64,000 nt of DNA from Haladaptatus sp. QDMS2 (GTDB taxonomy: Archaea; Halobacteriota; Halobacteria; Halobacteriales; Halococcaceae): assembly GCF_029338295.1 (NCBI RefSeq), contig NZ_CP119791.1, positions 1,860,001-1,924,000 of the forward strand. Reading direction: 5' to 3'. This document shows, piece by piece, positions 25,541 through 34,768 of the stretch. A model generated the notes under the pieces. The model ran no database searches. It was not told the DNA's origin and worked only from the letters and a program-made list of their open reading frames with translations. Within the stretch, counting starts at the first letter, position 1; each line of letters starts with the position of its first letter. The position numbers were made by a program, and so were the translations under genes.

Positions 25541-27358
25541 ATGAGAACGGGTCAGAACCTCTCGTTGCTCCTCGTGGCGATACTCGTCGTAAGCGGGGTC
25601 GCCCCCGTCGTGGCTCTCCCGTTCGAGTCAAGTTCCACCGGAGAACATGCCGCTCAGGAGGCGGCACAGAACGATTCGAACGTGTCGGTGACGGTCGGCG
25701 CCCAACTCTCGACGATGATGTCGACGACGGGCGAGAATCTCCAGTCGTCCTACGAAGACGACGCGTTCGAGCGACAGGTCGAATCGTCCGACGACACGAA
25801 GAAAGCGAAACTCGTCGCGAACAGAATTCAGCGTCTCGAGCGACAGGCGTCGCAGATTCGCGCCCGGTACGACCGGGTCACCGCCCAGTACGAGGACTAC
25901 GAGCTGACGCGCAACCAGTACGCCCAGCGACTCGCGGTTCTCAACACCCGGGCTGAGAACTGCCTCGAAAGTTTAGCCCAGGCGGAACAGCGACTCGACC
26001 AGCTCTCTGACCTCGAACTGTCTGCCGGCGGTGTGAACAAGAGTGCAATCGCTGCTGCTCGCATCCACCTCGAACCGATTACCGGGCCGGGCGCGACGGC
26101 GCTCAAACAGCGGTTCCTCGGCGCGAACGACGCGCAGGTCACCCTCGAGACGGACAACGGGCTGTCCATCAACGTCGACAAGGACGAGAGCGAGCGCTCG
26201 CGGACGATAAAACGGCCACGTGACGACGACAACAGCATCGCGGTCAACCAGGGCGAGGCGCTGAAATCCGCACGCGCCGTGTTGCAAGGCCAGAAGTTAG
26301 GCTGGACGCTCATGAACGCCCGCGTCAACCGTGACCGAGGCTTCTACGAATTTCGCTTCGACTACGAGATGAACGGCATCACTGGCGACGCAGCGGTATA
26401 CGTCGATGGCTCGTCGGGCAACGTGTTCGCCATCGACGAGGAGTTCTCGGGGCGAAATGCGTCCAGTAACCAGACGAACGAAACCGACGAACTGGCGGTT
26501 ATTGTCGCCGAAGGCACACCCGCACCCGACGAGCAGGTGACGATTCAGGCGCTCTCGAACGGCAAGGCTGCCCCAGGCGTCACCATCTCGGTGAACGGCA
26601 ACGACGTCGGCAAGACGAACTCGAACGGGCAGGTAGCAGTGAGCCTTCCCAGTGGCGACGTGAACATCACAGGCGTCCGCGGACAGGCGACCGGCCACCT
26701 CGAATTCGAGTTCGATTCGGCCGCGGACGCCCCACAGACGGGTGCCCTCAGAGGGATGGACGCGACGGCGACGCTCGACAACGGCACCGCGACGGTGACC
26801 GTGACCTACGAGGACGAACCGGTCCGCAACGCACTCGTGTTCGCGGAGGGTGACCGCGTTGGACGGACCGACAAAAACGGCGTCGTGACCTTCCAGACGG
26901 ACGTGACCGACACCCTGCTCGTCGAGGTGGCGAAAGGAGAGTTCGGTGCGGCATTCACTTTCGTCATCGACGGCAACGAGACGATTGTGGACCGCGACGC
27001 CCGCCGGAGCAACGTTTCTGACATCCTCCCGGACGACGAAACCCCGCAGAACGAGACCCAGAACGACTCGAACGACAACACGACGGAGACTCCACAGCAG
27101 ACCAGAACCCCGACGCCGACGGCCACGCAGACACGAACACCAACGCCAACACAGACGCAGACGGCGACGGCCACTGAAACGACTACCAGTACGGAGACGA
27201 CCACTGGGACAGCCACGACGACGAACGCGGACACCACTCAGTATACGGAGACGACGCAGAATACGTCCACCACCGACTCGTCGAGTGGCGAAACGACGAC
27301 CCAATCCGCAACCGAAAATCGAACGCCACAGGCCACGTCCTCGCCGGGCTGGACCTGA
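25541..27358 (+). CDS. Large secreted Thr-rich protein with coiled-coil, PepSY-like and Ig-like domains
   Basis: A 605-residue protein. A Sec signal peptide (hydrophobic core LSLLLVAILVVSGVAPV) ends near residue 26. A charged coiled-coil spans about 80-160. A PepSY-like domain with GDAAVYVDGSSGNVFAIDE is at ~283-301. Two similar Ig-like domains follow (~315-395 and ~405-490), each with a G-x-VG-x-T-x-x-NG turn (NDVGKTNSNG and DRVGRTDKNG). The last 110 residues are Thr/Gln/Ser-rich, a typical O-glycosylation stalk. Unlike most haloarchaeal proteins with such stalks, it ends SSPGWT without a membrane helix. A cell-surface or secreted role is likely, function unknown. Confidence 0.85.
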   Translation: MRTGQNLSLLLVAILVVSGVAPVVALPFESSSTGEHAAQEAAQNDSNVSVTVGAQLSTMMSTTGENLQSSYEDDAFERQVESSDDTKKAKLVANRIQRLERQASQIRARYDRVTAQYEDYELTRNQYAQRLAVLNTRAENCLESLAQAEQRLDQLSDLELSAGGVNKSAIAAARIHLEPITGPGATALKQRFLGANDAQVTLETDNGLSINVDKDESERSRTIKRPRDDDNSIAVNQGEALKSARAVLQGQKLGWTLMNARVNRDRGFYEFRFDYEMNGITGDAAVYVDGSSGNVFAIDEEFSGRNASSNQTNETDELAVIVAEGTPAPDEQVTIQALSNGKAAPGVTISVNGNDVGKTNSNGQVAVSLPSGDVNITGVRGQATGHLEFEFDSAADAPQTGALRGMDATATLDNGTATVTVTYEDEPVRNALVFAEGDRVGRTDKNGVVTFQTDVTDTLLVEVAKGEFGAAFTFVIDGNETIVDRDARRSNVSDILPDDETPQNETQNDSNDNTTETPQQTRTPTPTATQTRTPTPTQTQTATATETTTSTETTTGTATTTNADTTQYTETTQNTSTTDSSSGETTTQSATENRTPQATSSPGWT

Positions 27359-27359
27359 C

Positions 27360-28082
27360 TTAGCTGTTTCTCGCGAACGTCAGATAGCCGGTGTGTCCGA
27401 CGCCCTTGGTCGATGGTCGAGAGCCACGCTCGTCGAAGTCCATCCGGCGTTGAATCGTCTCGACCGTCTCAATGTCGGTGAGACCAGCGTCCCGGGCCGT
27501 TTCCACCGCGTCGCGCGTGTGCTCGACGAACGGCGAGTAGATGGCGACGAACCCGCCGCTCACGAGCAGGTCTGGCGCGTGAGAGACGACGCTGGCTGCG
27601 TCGCCCGTGTCGAGCGTCAGCACGTCGAACTCACCGAGGTCGTCGAGTTCTTCGGTGATGTCGCCGGTTCGAACGTCCACGATGTCCTCGACGCCGGCGA
27701 GACGCATGTTGTCGCGTGCGACGTCGGCGAACTCCGCGTTGCGCTCGAACGTCGTCACGTCCGCTCCCATCCGGCCCATGTACGCAGAGAGGACGCCGGT
27801 TCCAGTGCCAGCGTCGAGCACGCGGTCACCCTGAGCGATGCCGACGGTGCCGACGATGAGGCCGATGTCACGAGGCAGCATCGGTGCGCCCGTCCGGTCT
27901 AAGTGGTTGAACAGGTCGGGGCCACGCAATCGGCGCACCGTGAACGGCTCGTCGAGGTGCGTATAGAGCGTCTGTCCGGGTTCTACGTCGTCGGGAACCT
28001 GCAGGACGCCGAGGTCGGTCTGTAACTCCTCACCCGGTTCGAGCAGGTACTCCCGAGAACCGTGGACCAGTAAGACGGTCAC
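27360..28082 (-). CDS. trmI: tRNA (adenine-N1)-methyltransferase TrmI
   Basis: A 240-residue SAM-dependent enzyme that makes 1-methyladenosine at tRNA positions 57/58 in archaea. An N-terminal beta-barrel (~1-65) precedes the Rossmann domain. The SAM motifs are [18 protein letters not shown] (~90-107) and the acidic residue in TTFERNAEF (~111). DVLTLDTGD (~150) contains the catalytic Asp region. It is the second gene of an operon: its ATG at 28082 overlaps the stop of the NAC gene (ATGA). NAC plus TrmI adjacency is a known euryarchaeal arrangement linking protein synthesis functions. Confidence 0.93.
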   Translation of the reverse strand: MTVLLVHGSREYLLEPGEELQTDLGVLQVPDDVEPGQTLYTHLDEPFTVRRLRGPDLFNHLDRTGAPMLPRDIGLIVGTVGIAQGDRVLDAGTGTGVLSAYMGRMGADVTTFERNAEFADVARDNMRLAGVEDIVDVRTGDITEELDDLGEFDVLTLDTGDAASVVSHAPDLLVSGGFVAIYSPFVEHTRDAVETARDAGLTDIETVETIQRRMDFDERGSRPSTKGVGHTGYLTFARNS

Positions 28083-28483
28083 TCTAGGCGGGAGATAGCG
28101 GCGGCGAGGTCGCCGTTCTCCGCTTCGAGTGCTTCGCGGGCTTCCGTCGCGCTCGCGCCCGTCCGCTGGGCGACGATTTCGACGTCTGAGTCCGGGATAT
28201 CCACTTCCGTGGACGCATCTTCTTCTGGTTCGCCAGCGGCGTCGCCTTCGACGGCAGGCGTCGAGTCACCCGCACCGCGCGGGCGGGACTCGGGCTCGCC
28301 GACGATCTGGTAGGTCTGCTGGCCCTGGGCGTCCATGCGCTGGACCTCCGCGTCGGTGAACACGAGGTCTTCGTCTTTCGTGCGGATGATGACCTCCTCT
28401 GCATCGATGTCCTCGACTTCGATGCCCATCTGCTTCATCATCTGCTTCATCTTTCGCGGGTTGAGTCCGCCTCCTCCAAACAT
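28079..28483 (-). CDS. nac: Nascent polypeptide-associated complex protein
   Basis: A 134-residue archaeal homodimeric NAC that binds nascent chains at the ribosome exit. The N terminus [20 protein letters not shown] is diagnostic, followed by the NAC beta-barrel with [15 protein letters not shown] haloarchaeal acidic insertion (~85-93) leads to the C-terminal UBA domain with [16 protein letters not shown] and [10 protein letters not shown] Shine-Dalgarno GGAGGT is directly before the ATG, so the start is secure. Confidence 0.96.
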   Translation of the reverse strand: MFGGGGLNPRKMKQMMKQMGIEVEDIDAEEVIIRTKDEDLVFTDAEVQRMDAQGQQTYQIVGEPESRPRGAGDSTPAVEGDAAGEPEEDASTEVDIPDSDVEIVAQRTGASATEAREALEAENGDLAAAISRLE

Positions 28484-28534
28484 ACCTCCAGACTTGAAGT
28501 CCGGAGGCAAAAGACTAGCGACCGACGACCAGCG

Positions 28535-29002
28535 TCAGGAGTCTTGCGCACCGTCTCTGACTTTGACCGCCATGCCCGTCTCGAAGTCGAGCATGGCCGA
28601 GGCGGACAGTTCCGCCCGTCCCACGGCGAGAATGTACCCCTCCTCGTGGACGACGACGACTTCGTCACCCGGGCGGACGTCGGGGTCCACGTCGCTCACG
28701 AACTTCGCGAACACGTTCTTGCCGTCGCGGACGAACGGTTCGCTCTCGTCGCCGACGACGACCCGCGCCTGCGGGGAGGCAAGCGAGTCGAGCAGGCGTC
28801 GTCCGCCCTCGACGCCGAGGGTGAACCGGCCGTCCAGCCCGAAGGACACGATGCGTGCCCGCCCGTCTCGAATCTGCTGCGGTCGCCCGTTGCTGGAGCG
28901 CTCGATAGAGATGTCACCAGCGAAGAGGGCGTCGCCGGCGCCCGCCCCGAACTGATAGTCTGCGATGGTACGGAGGTCCGTACGCTCGTCTGTCTCGCTC
29001 AT
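28535..29002 (-). CDS. PUA-domain RNA-binding protein
   Basis: A 155-residue protein. The N-terminal half has LRTIADYQFGAGAGDALFAG and resembles the pre-PUA domain of archaeosine tRNA-guanine transglycosylase. The PUA domain has VRDGKNVFAKFVSDVDP (~100-116), RPGDEVVVV and YILAVGRAEL. It lacks a catalytic domain and is likely a stand-alone RNA-binding factor. A TATA-like TTTTACC (minus strand, about 29025-29031) is 23 nt from the ATG at 29002. Confidence 0.9.
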   Translation of the reverse strand: MSETDERTDLRTIADYQFGAGAGDALFAGDISIERSSNGRPQQIRDGRARIVSFGLDGRFTLGVEGGRRLLDSLASPQARVVVGDESEPFVRDGKNVFAKFVSDVDPDVRPGDEVVVVHEEGYILAVGRAELSASAMLDFETGMAVKVRDGAQDS

Positions 29003-29047
29003 TGGCCGCTCTTTGGGACTGGCTGGTAAAACGCCTTCCACCCGAAA

Positions 29048-29070
29048 ATGTGTGATTTGCAACCACACAT
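29048..29070. repeat. 7-bp inverted repeat between divergent genes
   Basis: ATGTGTG and CACACAT are separated by 9 nt, just upstream of the PUA gene promoter and 84 bp from the small membrane gene start. It could be an operator. Confidence 0.3.
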
Positions 29071-29153
29071 CAATCATGAAAGATAGTGTTCAATGCCACG
29101 CCGTACCGCGATTTTCCAGAACGCTCATATGCGAGAACTTCCAAGGACCGGGC

Positions 29154-29336
29154 ATGAGCAACCAAACATCGAAAGTAACCCTCGGCATGCTGGTCCTCGC
29201 GATTAGCTCGGTCGTGCTGCTCGGCGTGAGCTTCCTCGGTTCGCCAGTTCCAGTCGCCCTCGCCGCCCTCGCCGCGCTCGGCATGGCAGCTGGGTCGCTG
29301 CTCGTCGGGACCTCCGAAAGCGGCCGTCCCGTCTAG
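29154..29336 (+). CDS. Small two-helix membrane protein (60 aa)
   Basis: A 60-residue protein starting MSNQTSKVTLG with two hydrophobic helices (VLAISSVVLLGVSFL and ALAALAALGMAAGSLLV) joined by a short turn GSPVP. Such small membrane proteins of unknown role are frequent in Halobacteria. The upstream CATATGCG is 16-23 nt away and may be its TATA box. Its stop shares the tetranucleotide CTAG with the stop of the convergent NYN gene. Confidence 0.7.
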   Translation: MSNQTSKVTLGMLVLAISSVVLLGVSFLGSPVPVALAALAALGMAAGSLLVGTSESGRPV

Positions 29337-29830
29337 AGCAAGAACTCGTCCGGTTTTTCGCTGAAGTCCGTAAAGGAATCCGCCGCTTCGATGAGGGACT
29401 CCGACGTCGATTCCTCGAACGCCATCACTTCGACGCGACAGCCCTGATGGCGGACGTGCGAACACAGGCGGCTGAAGTCGCCGTCGCCGGTACACAGCAC
29501 GAGCGTGTCGTGGTGTGGGGCGAGCGTGACGGCGTCGAGACTCATCCCGACGTCCCAGTCTGCCTTCTTCGACCCGTCTGCGAACGTCTGAATGTCTTTT
29601 ATCTTCGTCTCAAAGCCGATGTCGTTCAGCGCCTCGAAGAAACTCTCCTCGTCGGGTGAGTCTGCGCGAATGACGTACGCGATGGCTCTGGTGAGCGTGC
29701 GGCCGTCGACCGCTTCGTTCAGCAGCGCCGTGTAGTCGATGTTCCGCGAGTAGAGGCTCTGTGCGGAGTGATAGAGATTCTGCGCGTCTACGAGAAGGGC
29801 GACGCGCTGGCCCGAGTGATGGATACCCAT
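29333..29830 (-). CDS. NYN-domain protein (LabA-like, PIN-fold)
   Basis: A 165-residue protein of the NYN family, a PIN-like nuclease fold. The first catalytic Asp is in ALLVDAQNLYHSA (~11-23). The following acidic residues are in ADWDVGMSLDAV (~89-100) and LVLCTGDGDFSRL (~107-119), which matches the metal-binding quartet. RNA cleavage activity is expected but unproven. ATG 29830 is chosen; the preceding in-frame TTG would add three residues. Confidence 0.9.
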   Translation of the reverse strand: MGIHHSGQRVALLVDAQNLYHSAQSLYSRNIDYTALLNEAVDGRTLTRAIAYVIRADSPDEESFFEALNDIGFETKIKDIQTFADGSKKADWDVGMSLDAVTLAPHHDTLVLCTGDGDFSRLCSHVRHQGCRVEVMAFEESTSESLIEAADSFTDFSEKPDEFLL

Positions 29831-30172
29831 ATTTTGCAATCAGACGCCCGCAAGAAAGGTGTTTACCCTTCTGCCCGTGGCCACATCGAAGCGTGGTGTG
29901 TCCACACGACCCATGAGACGGCCGCCGAGCCTCGGCAGGCTTCGCAACTGGCGCAATGCCTAAGTACTGGCGACGCTGTGAATTTCGTATGCGACGCGCT
30001 ACATCAACGACCATCGCAACACGGAACAGCGATGGGTGTGGCGTGCGACGTTTTTGGGGCGCTAAACGCAAACGTGCGTAAGCACACTCTGTTCACGGCG
30101 GACGTGGCACCTCCGTTGTGAGCTATTCTCCGATGGCAGAGCGCACGTAGACTACCTAGACCCCAACCACCA
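29831..30172. other. 342-bp intergenic region before the lysine operon, with hairpins
   Basis: No convincing gene is present; an ORF across it overlaps the NYN gene and has atypical composition. On the plus strand there is a perfect 7-bp hairpin CCATCGC/GCGATGG (30011-30035, 11-nt loop) followed 16 nt later by T5 (30051-30055), and a 5-bp hairpin ACGCA-AACG-TGCGT (30066-30079). A 13-nt palindrome GCCGAGCCTCGGC is at 29924-29936. A dapA TATA is not obvious. The region may be a long leader or hold a small RNA. Confidence 0.4.
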
Positions 30173-31078
30173 ATGACAGACCAGACATTCAGTGGCGTGT
30201 TCCCCGCGATGGTCACGCCGTTCACCGACGACCTTAGTATCGACTTCGACCAGCTAGCCGCAGACGCCCGACGCCTCGAGGAAGCCGGCGTCGACGGCCT
30301 CGTTCCCGTCGGCACGACCGGCGAGAGCGCGACGCTGACCCACGACGAGCACATCGAGGTCATCGAGTGCGTCGTCGACGCCGTCTCCGACGTGCCGGTC
30401 ATCGCCGGTTCCGGGTCGAACTCGACCCGAGAGGCAGTGTCGCTCTCCCAACGCGCCGCAGACGCCGGCGCGGACGCACTGCTCCTCATCTCGCCGTACT
30501 ACAACAAGCCCGAACCGGCGGGCATGGAAGAGCACTTCCGCACCGTCGCAGACGAGGTCGACCTGCCACAGATTATCTACAACGTGCCGAGTCGCACGGG
30601 CCGGAACATCGCCGTCCAGACCGCGGTCAACCTCGCCAGCCACCCGAACATCGCGGGTTACAAGGCCGCGAGTGGCGACCTGAACCGCGTCGGCGAGGTC
30701 CTAGAGAAGACCCACGACGAGGAGTTCGCCGTCCTCTCCGGCGACGACGGCCTCACGCTCCCGATGATTTCGATCGGCGCGACGGGCACCATCAGCGTCG
30801 CCGCGAACGTCGAACCCGAGCGCACCTGCGCGATGGTCGGCGCGGCACTCGACGGCGATTACGAGATGGCCCGCGACCTGCACTACGAACTCGGCCCGCT
30901 GTTCCGGGCACTGTTCATCGAAACGAACCCCATCCCAATCAACGAGGCGCTCGCCATCCGCGGCCACGGCACGGGTGCGATGCGTCCGCCGCTGTCTCGA
31001 ATGGGCGAAAAGAACCTGGACGCGCTGCGTGAAGCCCTCGCAGACCTGCAAGACGCGGAGGCCCCGCTCGCCCGATGA
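30173..31078 (+). CDS. dapA: 4-hydroxy-tetrahydrodipicolinate synthase
   Basis: A 301-residue aldolase that condenses pyruvate with aspartate semialdehyde. The N terminus has GVFPAMVTPFTDD and VPVGTTGESATLTHDEH (~44-60). The catalytic Tyr is in IIYNVPSRTG (~134-143) and the Schiff-base Lys in GYKAASGDL (~162-170). It is the first gene of the lysine operon; its stop overlaps the dapB ATG. Some archaeal homologues act on 2-keto-3-deoxysugars, but the dapB/dapD context settles the role. Confidence 0.95.
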   Translation: MTDQTFSGVFPAMVTPFTDDLSIDFDQLAADARRLEEAGVDGLVPVGTTGESATLTHDEHIEVIECVVDAVSDVPVIAGSGSNSTREAVSLSQRAADAGADALLLISPYYNKPEPAGMEEHFRTVADEVDLPQIIYNVPSRTGRNIAVQTAVNLASHPNIAGYKAASGDLNRVGEVLEKTHDEEFAVLSGDDGLTLPMISIGATGTISVAANVEPERTCAMVGAALDGDYEMARDLHYELGPLFRALFIETNPIPINEALAIRGHGTGAMRPPLSRMGEKNLDALREALADLQDAEAPLAR

Positions 31079-31839
31079 CGCGGGTTGCGGTCACCGGCGC
31101 GACGGGCCGGATGGGACAAGAGGTCATCACGCTGGCGAGAGACCGCGACGACGTGGACCTCGCCTTCGCCGTCAGCCGCGACCCCGAAGACGTGGCGACG
31201 GACGTGACCCTCGAATCGGACGGCGACCTGCCCGCACTGCTCGCCGAGCACCAGCCCGACGTGCTCGTGGACTTCACCGTCCCCGAGGCGTCGGTCGAGT
31301 ACGTCCGCGCCTGCGCCAAGGCGGGCGTCGCCGTCGTCGTCGGGACGACCGGCTTCGCAGACGAACAGAACGCGGCCCTCGACGCGGCGAGCGAGACGAT
31401 TCCGCTCCTCGAATCGTCGAACTTCGCTCGCGGCATTCAGGCGCTACTCAACGTCGTCGAGGAAGCCGTCGCCGCGCTGCCCGACTACGACATCGAGCTG
31501 GTCGAAACCCACCACAACGGCAAGCGCGACGCCCCGAGCGGGACGGCGAACATGATTTTAGACCGCATCGACGAACAGCGCTCTCTCGAACGGGTCTACG
31601 GCCGGGAGGGAGACGCCCCCCGCGCCGCGGACGAAGTCGGCGTCCTCGTGCGACGAGCAGGCAACATTCGCGGGGAACACGAGGTACTCCTTGCTGGGAA
31701 CGATGAGGTAGTCACACTCACCCACCGTGCCGAGAGTCGCGGGGTGTTCGCCGCCGGGGCGCTGGACGCCGCCGTATGGGTGGCGACCCGCGACGCCGGC
31801 CGGTACGACTTCGCGAACGTAATCGACGATTCCCAATGA
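31075..31839 (+). CDS. dapB: 4-hydroxy-tetrahydrodipicolinate reductase
   Basis: A 254-residue NAD(P)H-dependent reductase. The nucleotide-binding start is VAVTGATGRMGQEVI (~3-17). The catalytic segment ETHHNGKRDAPSGTA (~142-156) has the His pair and Lys. FTVPEASVEYVRA and GTTGFADEQ are the other family blocks. It is coupled by 4-nt overlaps to dapA before and dapD after. Confidence 0.95.
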   Translation: MTRVAVTGATGRMGQEVITLARDRDDVDLAFAVSRDPEDVATDVTLESDGDLPALLAEHQPDVLVDFTVPEASVEYVRACAKAGVAVVVGTTGFADEQNAALDAASETIPLLESSNFARGIQALLNVVEEAVAALPDYDIELVETHHNGKRDAPSGTANMILDRIDEQRSLERVYGREGDAPRAADEVGVLVRRAGNIRGEHEVLLAGNDEVVTLTHRAESRGVFAAGALDAAVWVATRDAGRYDFANVIDDSQ

Positions 31840-32666
31840 GCCTACAATCGACAATCGAAGCCCTGTGGCAACGAAAGCAAGACGGACTGACGGCCGCCGA
31901 CGTCGGCGCGGACGAACTCGACGTGTTAGACGCCTTCCTGGCCGCGCTCGAAGCCGGCGACATCCGCGCCGCGGAGAAGCGCGACGGAACCTGGGAGGCC
32001 AACGAATGGGTGAAGCAGGGCATCCTCCTGAACTTCGGCCTGCGAAACACCGAACCCCGAACCTACGGCGGCGTGACCTACCACGACGTGCTCCCGCTTC
32101 GCGAGACGAGCGACCTCGCAGAGAAGGGCACGCGAAACACCCCGAACGGGACGGTCATTCGGCGGGGAGCCTACATCGGGTCGAACGCCATCCTCATGAG
32201 TCCGGCCTACGTCAACATCGGCGCGCACGTCGGCGACGGCACGCTCGTCGATTCCTGTGACACGGTCGGCTCCTGCGCCCAGATTGGCAACGACGTGAAA
32301 CTCGGCGCGAACACGCTCATCGGCGGCGTCTTAGAACCGGTCGAGAGCGCGCCGGTCATCGTCGAAGACGGCGTCTCGCTCGGCGCTGGCTGCCGGGTCA
32401 CCTCCGGATTCGTCGTCGGTGAAAACTCCGTCGTCGGCGAGAACACGCTGCTCACGCCGCGCATTCCGGTTTACGACCTCGTCGAAGAGGAAGTCCTCTA
32501 CGGCGAACTGCCATCGAACCGTCGGGCGTTCACGCGCTTCGTCGAATCCTCGATTGGCGACCACGAGCTGTTTTCCGGCGGGGCGTACAAGCCCGCCGTC
32601 GTCGCCACGGACATCGAGGCGACCACGCTCGAAGCCACCGCACGAGAGGAGGCACTGCGCGAATGA
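31836..32666 (+). CDS. dapD: Tetrahydrodipicolinate N-succinyltransferase
   Basis: A 276-residue acyltransferase that succinylates tetrahydrodipicolinate, marking the succinylase route. The C-terminal half is a left-handed beta-helix of hexapeptide repeats (ILMSPAYVNIGAHVGDG, VDSCDTVGSCAQIG, VKLGANTLIGGV). The start at 31836 lies in the dapB stop (ATGA) and gives MSLQSTIEAL; the frame extends upstream inside dapB. The end overlaps the lysA start by 4 nt. Confidence 0.95.
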   Translation: MSLQSTIEALWQRKQDGLTAADVGADELDVLDAFLAALEAGDIRAAEKRDGTWEANEWVKQGILLNFGLRNTEPRTYGGVTYHDVLPLRETSDLAEKGTRNTPNGTVIRRGAYIGSNAILMSPAYVNIGAHVGDGTLVDSCDTVGSCAQIGNDVKLGANTLIGGVLEPVESAPVIVEDGVSLGAGCRVTSGFVVGENSVVGENTLLTPRIPVYDLVEEEVLYGELPSNRRAFTRFVESSIGDHELFSGGAYKPAVVATDIEATTLEATAREEALRE

Positions 32667-33904
32667 ACGACGAAAGCGGCGGCCCCGACGTACGCCGACT
32701 GCACGAGTGGGACGCCGGCCTGCTCGCCGACCTCGCAGCGGAGTACGGGTCGCCGCTTTACGTCTACGACGTAGACCGCGTCCGCGAGAACGCCTGGCGG
32801 ATTCGCGGGGCGTTTCCTGACGCGGAGGTAAGCTACGCGACCAAGGCCAACACCTCGCGACCTGTCCTGCGCGCCCTGCGCGAGGAGGACGTCGGTGCGG
32901 AGTGCGCCTCGGCCGGCGAAGTCGAGCGCTCGCTCGCCGCCGGTTTCACGGGAAACGAGGTGCGCTACACGGCGGTCAACCCGCCGAGTGAGGACCTAGA
33001 CCACGTCTGTGCCCGCGCCGAAGAACACCCGCTGACCATCACTATTGGCGCGGCCGACACGCTCGACCGCCTCGCAGACCGCGGGTTCTACGGCAAGCTC
33101 GCGGTGCGCGTAAACCCCGGCGTCGGCGCGGGCCACCACGCGAAGGTTACGACGGGCACTGATCCGAAGTTCGGCGTCCCGTACGACGACGTTCCCGAAC
33201 TGCTCGCCGAGGCCGCAGACCGCGGGTTCGACGTGGTCGGCATCCACGCCCACGCGGGCAGCGGTATCTCGGGCGACGACCTCTCTTCGCACCGCGAACT
33301 CGTGAGTCGGATGGGCGCGCTCGCCCGCGAGTCGCCCGTCGCGCTCGACTTCGTGAACGTGGGCGGCGGCTTTGGCGTCCCGTACCGCGAGGACGAACCA
33401 CCCCTCGACATCGACGCGGTGGCCGACGCGACTCGCGAGGCGCTCGGCGAGGTGGACGCCCAACTCGCCATCGAACCGGGCCGCTACTTCGTCGCCGACG
33501 CGGGCGTTCTGCTCACCAACGTAAACACGGTAAAGCAGACGCCTGAGACGCTCGTGGTCGGCGTGGATGCCGGGATGACGACGCTCGTCCGCCCGGCGAT
33601 GTACGATTCCTACCACGCGATTCGCAACCTCGCGCCCGACGCAGGAGAACGCGAATCGGTAGAAACGCTCGTCGCCGGCCCCATCTGCGAGACGAGCGAT
33701 ATCTTCGCCACCGACCGGGTTCTGCCAGCGCCCGCCCGGGGCGACTTGCTCTGTATCGGCAACGCTGGCGCATACGGCTACGAAATGGCCAGTCAGTACA
33801 ACTCACGACCGCGACCCGCGGTGGTCGCACTTGACGACGGCGAGGCAAGCCTCGCGATTCGACGCGAAACCCTCGCCGACGTCACCACCTTAGAAGAACC
33901 ATGA
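32663..33904 (+). CDS. lysA: Diaminopimelate decarboxylase
   Basis: A 413-residue PLP enzyme that makes L-lysine from meso-diaminopimelate. The PLP lysine is in VSYATKANTS (~54-63). HAHAGSGISGDDL (~194) and VNVGGGFGVPYRE (~232) form the phosphate-binding region. The second-domain Cys is in AGPICETSDIFATD (~338-351). The gene overlaps dapD and dapF by 4 nt each. Its position before dapF and dapE in the operon is not the biochemical order. Confidence 0.95.
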   Translation: MNDESGGPDVRRLHEWDAGLLADLAAEYGSPLYVYDVDRVRENAWRIRGAFPDAEVSYATKANTSRPVLRALREEDVGAECASAGEVERSLAAGFTGNEVRYTAVNPPSEDLDHVCARAEEHPLTITIGAADTLDRLADRGFYGKLAVRVNPGVGAGHHAKVTTGTDPKFGVPYDDVPELLAEAADRGFDVVGIHAHAGSGISGDDLSSHRELVSRMGALARESPVALDFVNVGGGFGVPYREDEPPLDIDAVADATREALGEVDAQLAIEPGRYFVADAGVLLTNVNTVKQTPETLVVGVDAGMTTLVRPAMYDSYHAIRNLAPDAGERESVETLVAGPICETSDIFATDRVLPAPARGDLLCIGNAGAYGYEMASQYNSRPRPAVVALDDGEASLAIRRETLADVTTLEEP

Positions 33905-34767
33905 TTCGATTCGACAAGTACCACGGAACCGGAAACGACTTCGTACTAGTAGATGCAGCAGAGGCAGTCCCTGACCGCCGGGCGCTCGCGACGGAACTCT
34001 GTCATCGCGAGACGGGTGTCTCCCACCCGTCGAGTGACCGCGTGGGCGCAGACGGCGTGCTCTTTCTCGCGCTCGAAGACCGCTACTCGCCGCCGCGCGT
34101 CGTCATGACGCTCGTCCAGCCGGATGGCTCGACCGCCTCGATGTGCGGCAACGGGGCGCGCTGTGCTGCGGCGTGGGCCGCAGAACGCACCGGTGCGTCC
34201 GAGATTATGATCGACACGCAGGCGGGCACCCGCCACGCTCGCATCGAAGACGACGGCGTGACCATCGAGATGGGAACGCCCCTCTTCGAACCGGCCGCCG
34301 TCCCGGTTCTCGCTGACGAACCGGTCGTCGAGCAGGACTTCGAAGGCTACGCCGTCACGGCCGTGAACACGGGCGTTCCCCACGCCGTCATCTTCGTAGA
34401 CGACGTGGCCGACGTGGACCTCGACGCGGTGGCCCCGGCCATCCGCCACGCTGAGATTTTCCCGGAGGGGGCGAACGTGAACGTCGCCAGCCAGCGCGAC
34501 GACGGCGGTTTCGACCAGCGCACCTTCGAGCGCGGCGTCGAGGGCGAGACGCGCTCCTGTGGCACGGGTGCGGTGGCCATCGCGGCCGCCGCCCGCGAAC
34601 TCGGCCTCGTCTCCGGTGGCTCTGCGGTCTCCGTCTCGCCGCCGGGCGGCGACCTCGAAGTCACGCTCACCGACGGCCCGGCGTTCCTCCATGGGCCGGT
34701 CGAACTCGATTTTCGGAGTGAGGTCCCCGTCAGCAAGCCCCGACGACTCGACCCGACGGAGGCCTGA
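33901..34767 (+). CDS. dapF: Diaminopimelate epimerase
   Basis: A 288-residue PLP-independent epimerase that converts LL- to meso-diaminopimelate. The two catalytic cysteines are in ASMCGNGARC (~80-89) and RSCGTGAVAIA (~218-228). The N terminus FDKYHGTGNDFVLVD is diagnostic. The segment TRETGVSHPSSDRVGADG matches the substrate-binding loop. It is coupled to lysA (ATGA), and the dapE GTG follows 1 nt after its stop. Confidence 0.95.
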   Translation: MIRFDKYHGTGNDFVLVDAAEAVPDRRALATELCHRETGVSHPSSDRVGADGVLFLALEDRYSPPRVVMTLVQPDGSTASMCGNGARCAAAWAAERTGASEIMIDTQAGTRHARIEDDGVTIEMGTPLFEPAAVPVLADEPVVEQDFEGYAVTAVNTGVPHAVIFVDDVADVDLDAVAPAIRHAEIFPEGANVNVASQRDDGGFDQRTFERGVEGETRSCGTGAVAIAAAARELGLVSGGSAVSVSPPGGDLEVTLTDGPAFLHGPVELDFRSEVPVSKPRRLDPTEA

Positions 34768-34768
34768 G

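Noticed and set aside
27040-27355. Thr-codon-rich stretch as a DNA repeat array
   Set aside because: The repeats (ACG/ACC triplets) are imperfect and explained by the Thr-rich protein stalk they encode.
29768-30121. Open frame in the gap before dapA
   Set aside because: It begins inside the NYN gene on the other strand, has atypical composition for a haloarchaeal protein and no promoter or ribosome site. The gap is better treated as non-coding.
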